NCBI GenBank assembly: GCA_035571515.1
Contig: DATNCQ010000094.1
Span: 1-64,000 of the forward strand
Direction of reading: 5' to 3'
DNA length: 64,000 nt
Source: Gp6-AA40 sp035571515
GTDB lineage: Bacteria > Acidobacteriota > Vicinamibacteria > Vicinamibacterales > UBA2999
How positions within the stretch are numbered: position 1 is the first letter of the stretch; the number at the start of each line of letters is the position of its first letter. The notes under the pieces were generated by a model, which had not been told where the DNA came from, searched no databases, and saw only the letters and a list, made by a program, of their open reading frames with translations. The translations under genes were made by a program, and so were the position numbers. Shown one piece after another: positions 63,595 to 64,000 of the stretch.

Positions 63595-64000
63595 TCAGAT
63601 TATCGGCGTTTCCTCGTATTCGCCCCAGACCTCACGCAAGGCGTCGCACATCTCCCCCACCGTGGCATACGCCCGCACGGCGTCGACGAGCAGCGGCATC
63701 GTGTTGGCAGACCCGCGCGCCCCCTCTTTCAGCGCGTCGAGGGCCGCCCGCACACGGCCGTTGTCCCGCATCTTCCTGAGCTCGTTCAGCTTCGCGAGCT
63801 GCCGCTCGGCGGCGGATTCGTCGATGTAGAGGGTGCCGATCGGCTCGTCCGCGGCCGCGACGAAATCGTTGACGCCGACGATGATCTTGTCACGCTGCTC
63901 GACGGCCTGCTGGAACCGGTAGGCGCTCTCGGCGATCTCGCGCTGCGGATAGCTCTGCTCGATGGCGGCGACCATGCCGCCCATGCGGTCGATCGTGTCG
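63595..64000 (-). CDS. Methylmalonyl-CoA mutase, catalytic subunit (partial)
   Basis: The visible C-terminal 135 codons run off the right edge; the first complete in-window residues read DTIDRMGGMVAAIEQSYPQREIAESAYRFQQAVE. This is the end of the mutase TIM-barrel subunit (GVNDFV ... LYIDESAAERQLAKLNELRKMRDN ... VDAVRAYATVGEMCDALREVWGEYEE). It converts methylmalonyl-CoA to succinyl-CoA with the B12 subunit. The rest, including its start, is outside the window. Confidence 0.92.
   Translation of the reverse strand, partial: DTIDRMGGMVAAIEQSYPQREIAESAYRFQQAVEQRDKIIVGVNDFVAAADEPIGTLYIDESAAERQLAKLNELRKMRDNGRVRAALDALKEGARGSANTMPLLVDAVRAYATVGEMCDALREVWGEYEETPII

Overview
The window is a GC-rich, gene-dense chromosomal segment, most likely from the phylum Acidobacteriota and plausibly the class Vicinamibacteria (old subdivision 6). 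The pointers are a VWFA protein of the acidobacterial type, a Ser/Thr kinase fused to a TolB-like propeller, an Oar-like TonB receptor with a carboxypeptidase-regulatory N-domain, a DUF6152-like protein, and many RAYT-type palindromic repeats. Placement rests on gene families recognised by eye; no 16S rRNA or tRNA gene was seen, and there is no phage, plasmid or CRISPR signal.

Layout. 1-1561: clpC, apparently frameshifted, running off the left edge. 1805-3012: divergent monooxygenase and 3-hydroxyisobutyrate-dehydrogenase-type genes. 3013-4429: a RAYT transposase between two arrays of its palindromic repeat. 10316-4424 (minus): a tightly packed run of two small membrane proteins, an enoyl-CoA hydratase, ribH, nusB, lysS and a Lol-type exporter. 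10363-15373: VWFA protein, membrane spermidine-synthase-like protein, IMPDH-family protein. 20757-15478 (minus): acyl-CoA dehydrogenase, meaB, a methylmalonyl-CoA epimerase fused to a metallo-beta-lactamase domain, mtnP and a PfkB kinase. 20787-25030: beta-barrel protein, two paralogous exported proteins, hemW, a DnaC/DnaI-like ATPase. 28048-24590 (minus): dnaK-dnaJ-hspR. 28172-32074: PBP1A and an ECF sigma/anti-sigma/exported-protein unit. 32140-36674 (minus): amidase, prfB with a programmed frameshift, lnt. 36719-40965: two small unknowns, GNAT, M20 peptidase, second amidase. 41009-49585 (minus): exported and envelope proteins including the TonB receptor, a SPOR protein and a TPR protein. 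49687-52441: argS and a class-I glutamine amidotransferase. 63984-52524 (minus): split methylmalonyl-CoA mutase, response regulator, valS, nadC, birA, an unknown, a RumA-like methyltransferase and the kinase/TolB protein.

Together the genes describe a heterotroph that oxidises acyl-CoAs and handles propionyl/methylmalonyl-CoA (split mutase, MeaB, epimerase), exports lipoproteins, and takes up or degrades peptides and amides. Many gene pairs are coupled by 1- to 4-nt start/stop overlaps. Several other genes have a -10-like hexamer only 6-7 nt before the start codon, as expected for leaderless mRNAs.

The most striking feature is repeat infiltration. At least four classes of short repeat occur: (i) RAYT-type palindromes, (ii) perfect 9-11 bp stem palindromes at gene ends, (iii) a CCCTCGAC..GCTCGGGG motif, and (iv) tandem arrays of 7- to 9-bp words that differ in sequence from site to site but share architecture and often come as inverted pairs. 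All four lie in intergenic gaps, at stop codons, or in frame inside conserved proteins (valS, argS, hemW, the kinase activation segment, the PfkB kinase, and a signal peptide). Class iv is my best candidate for an undescribed system.
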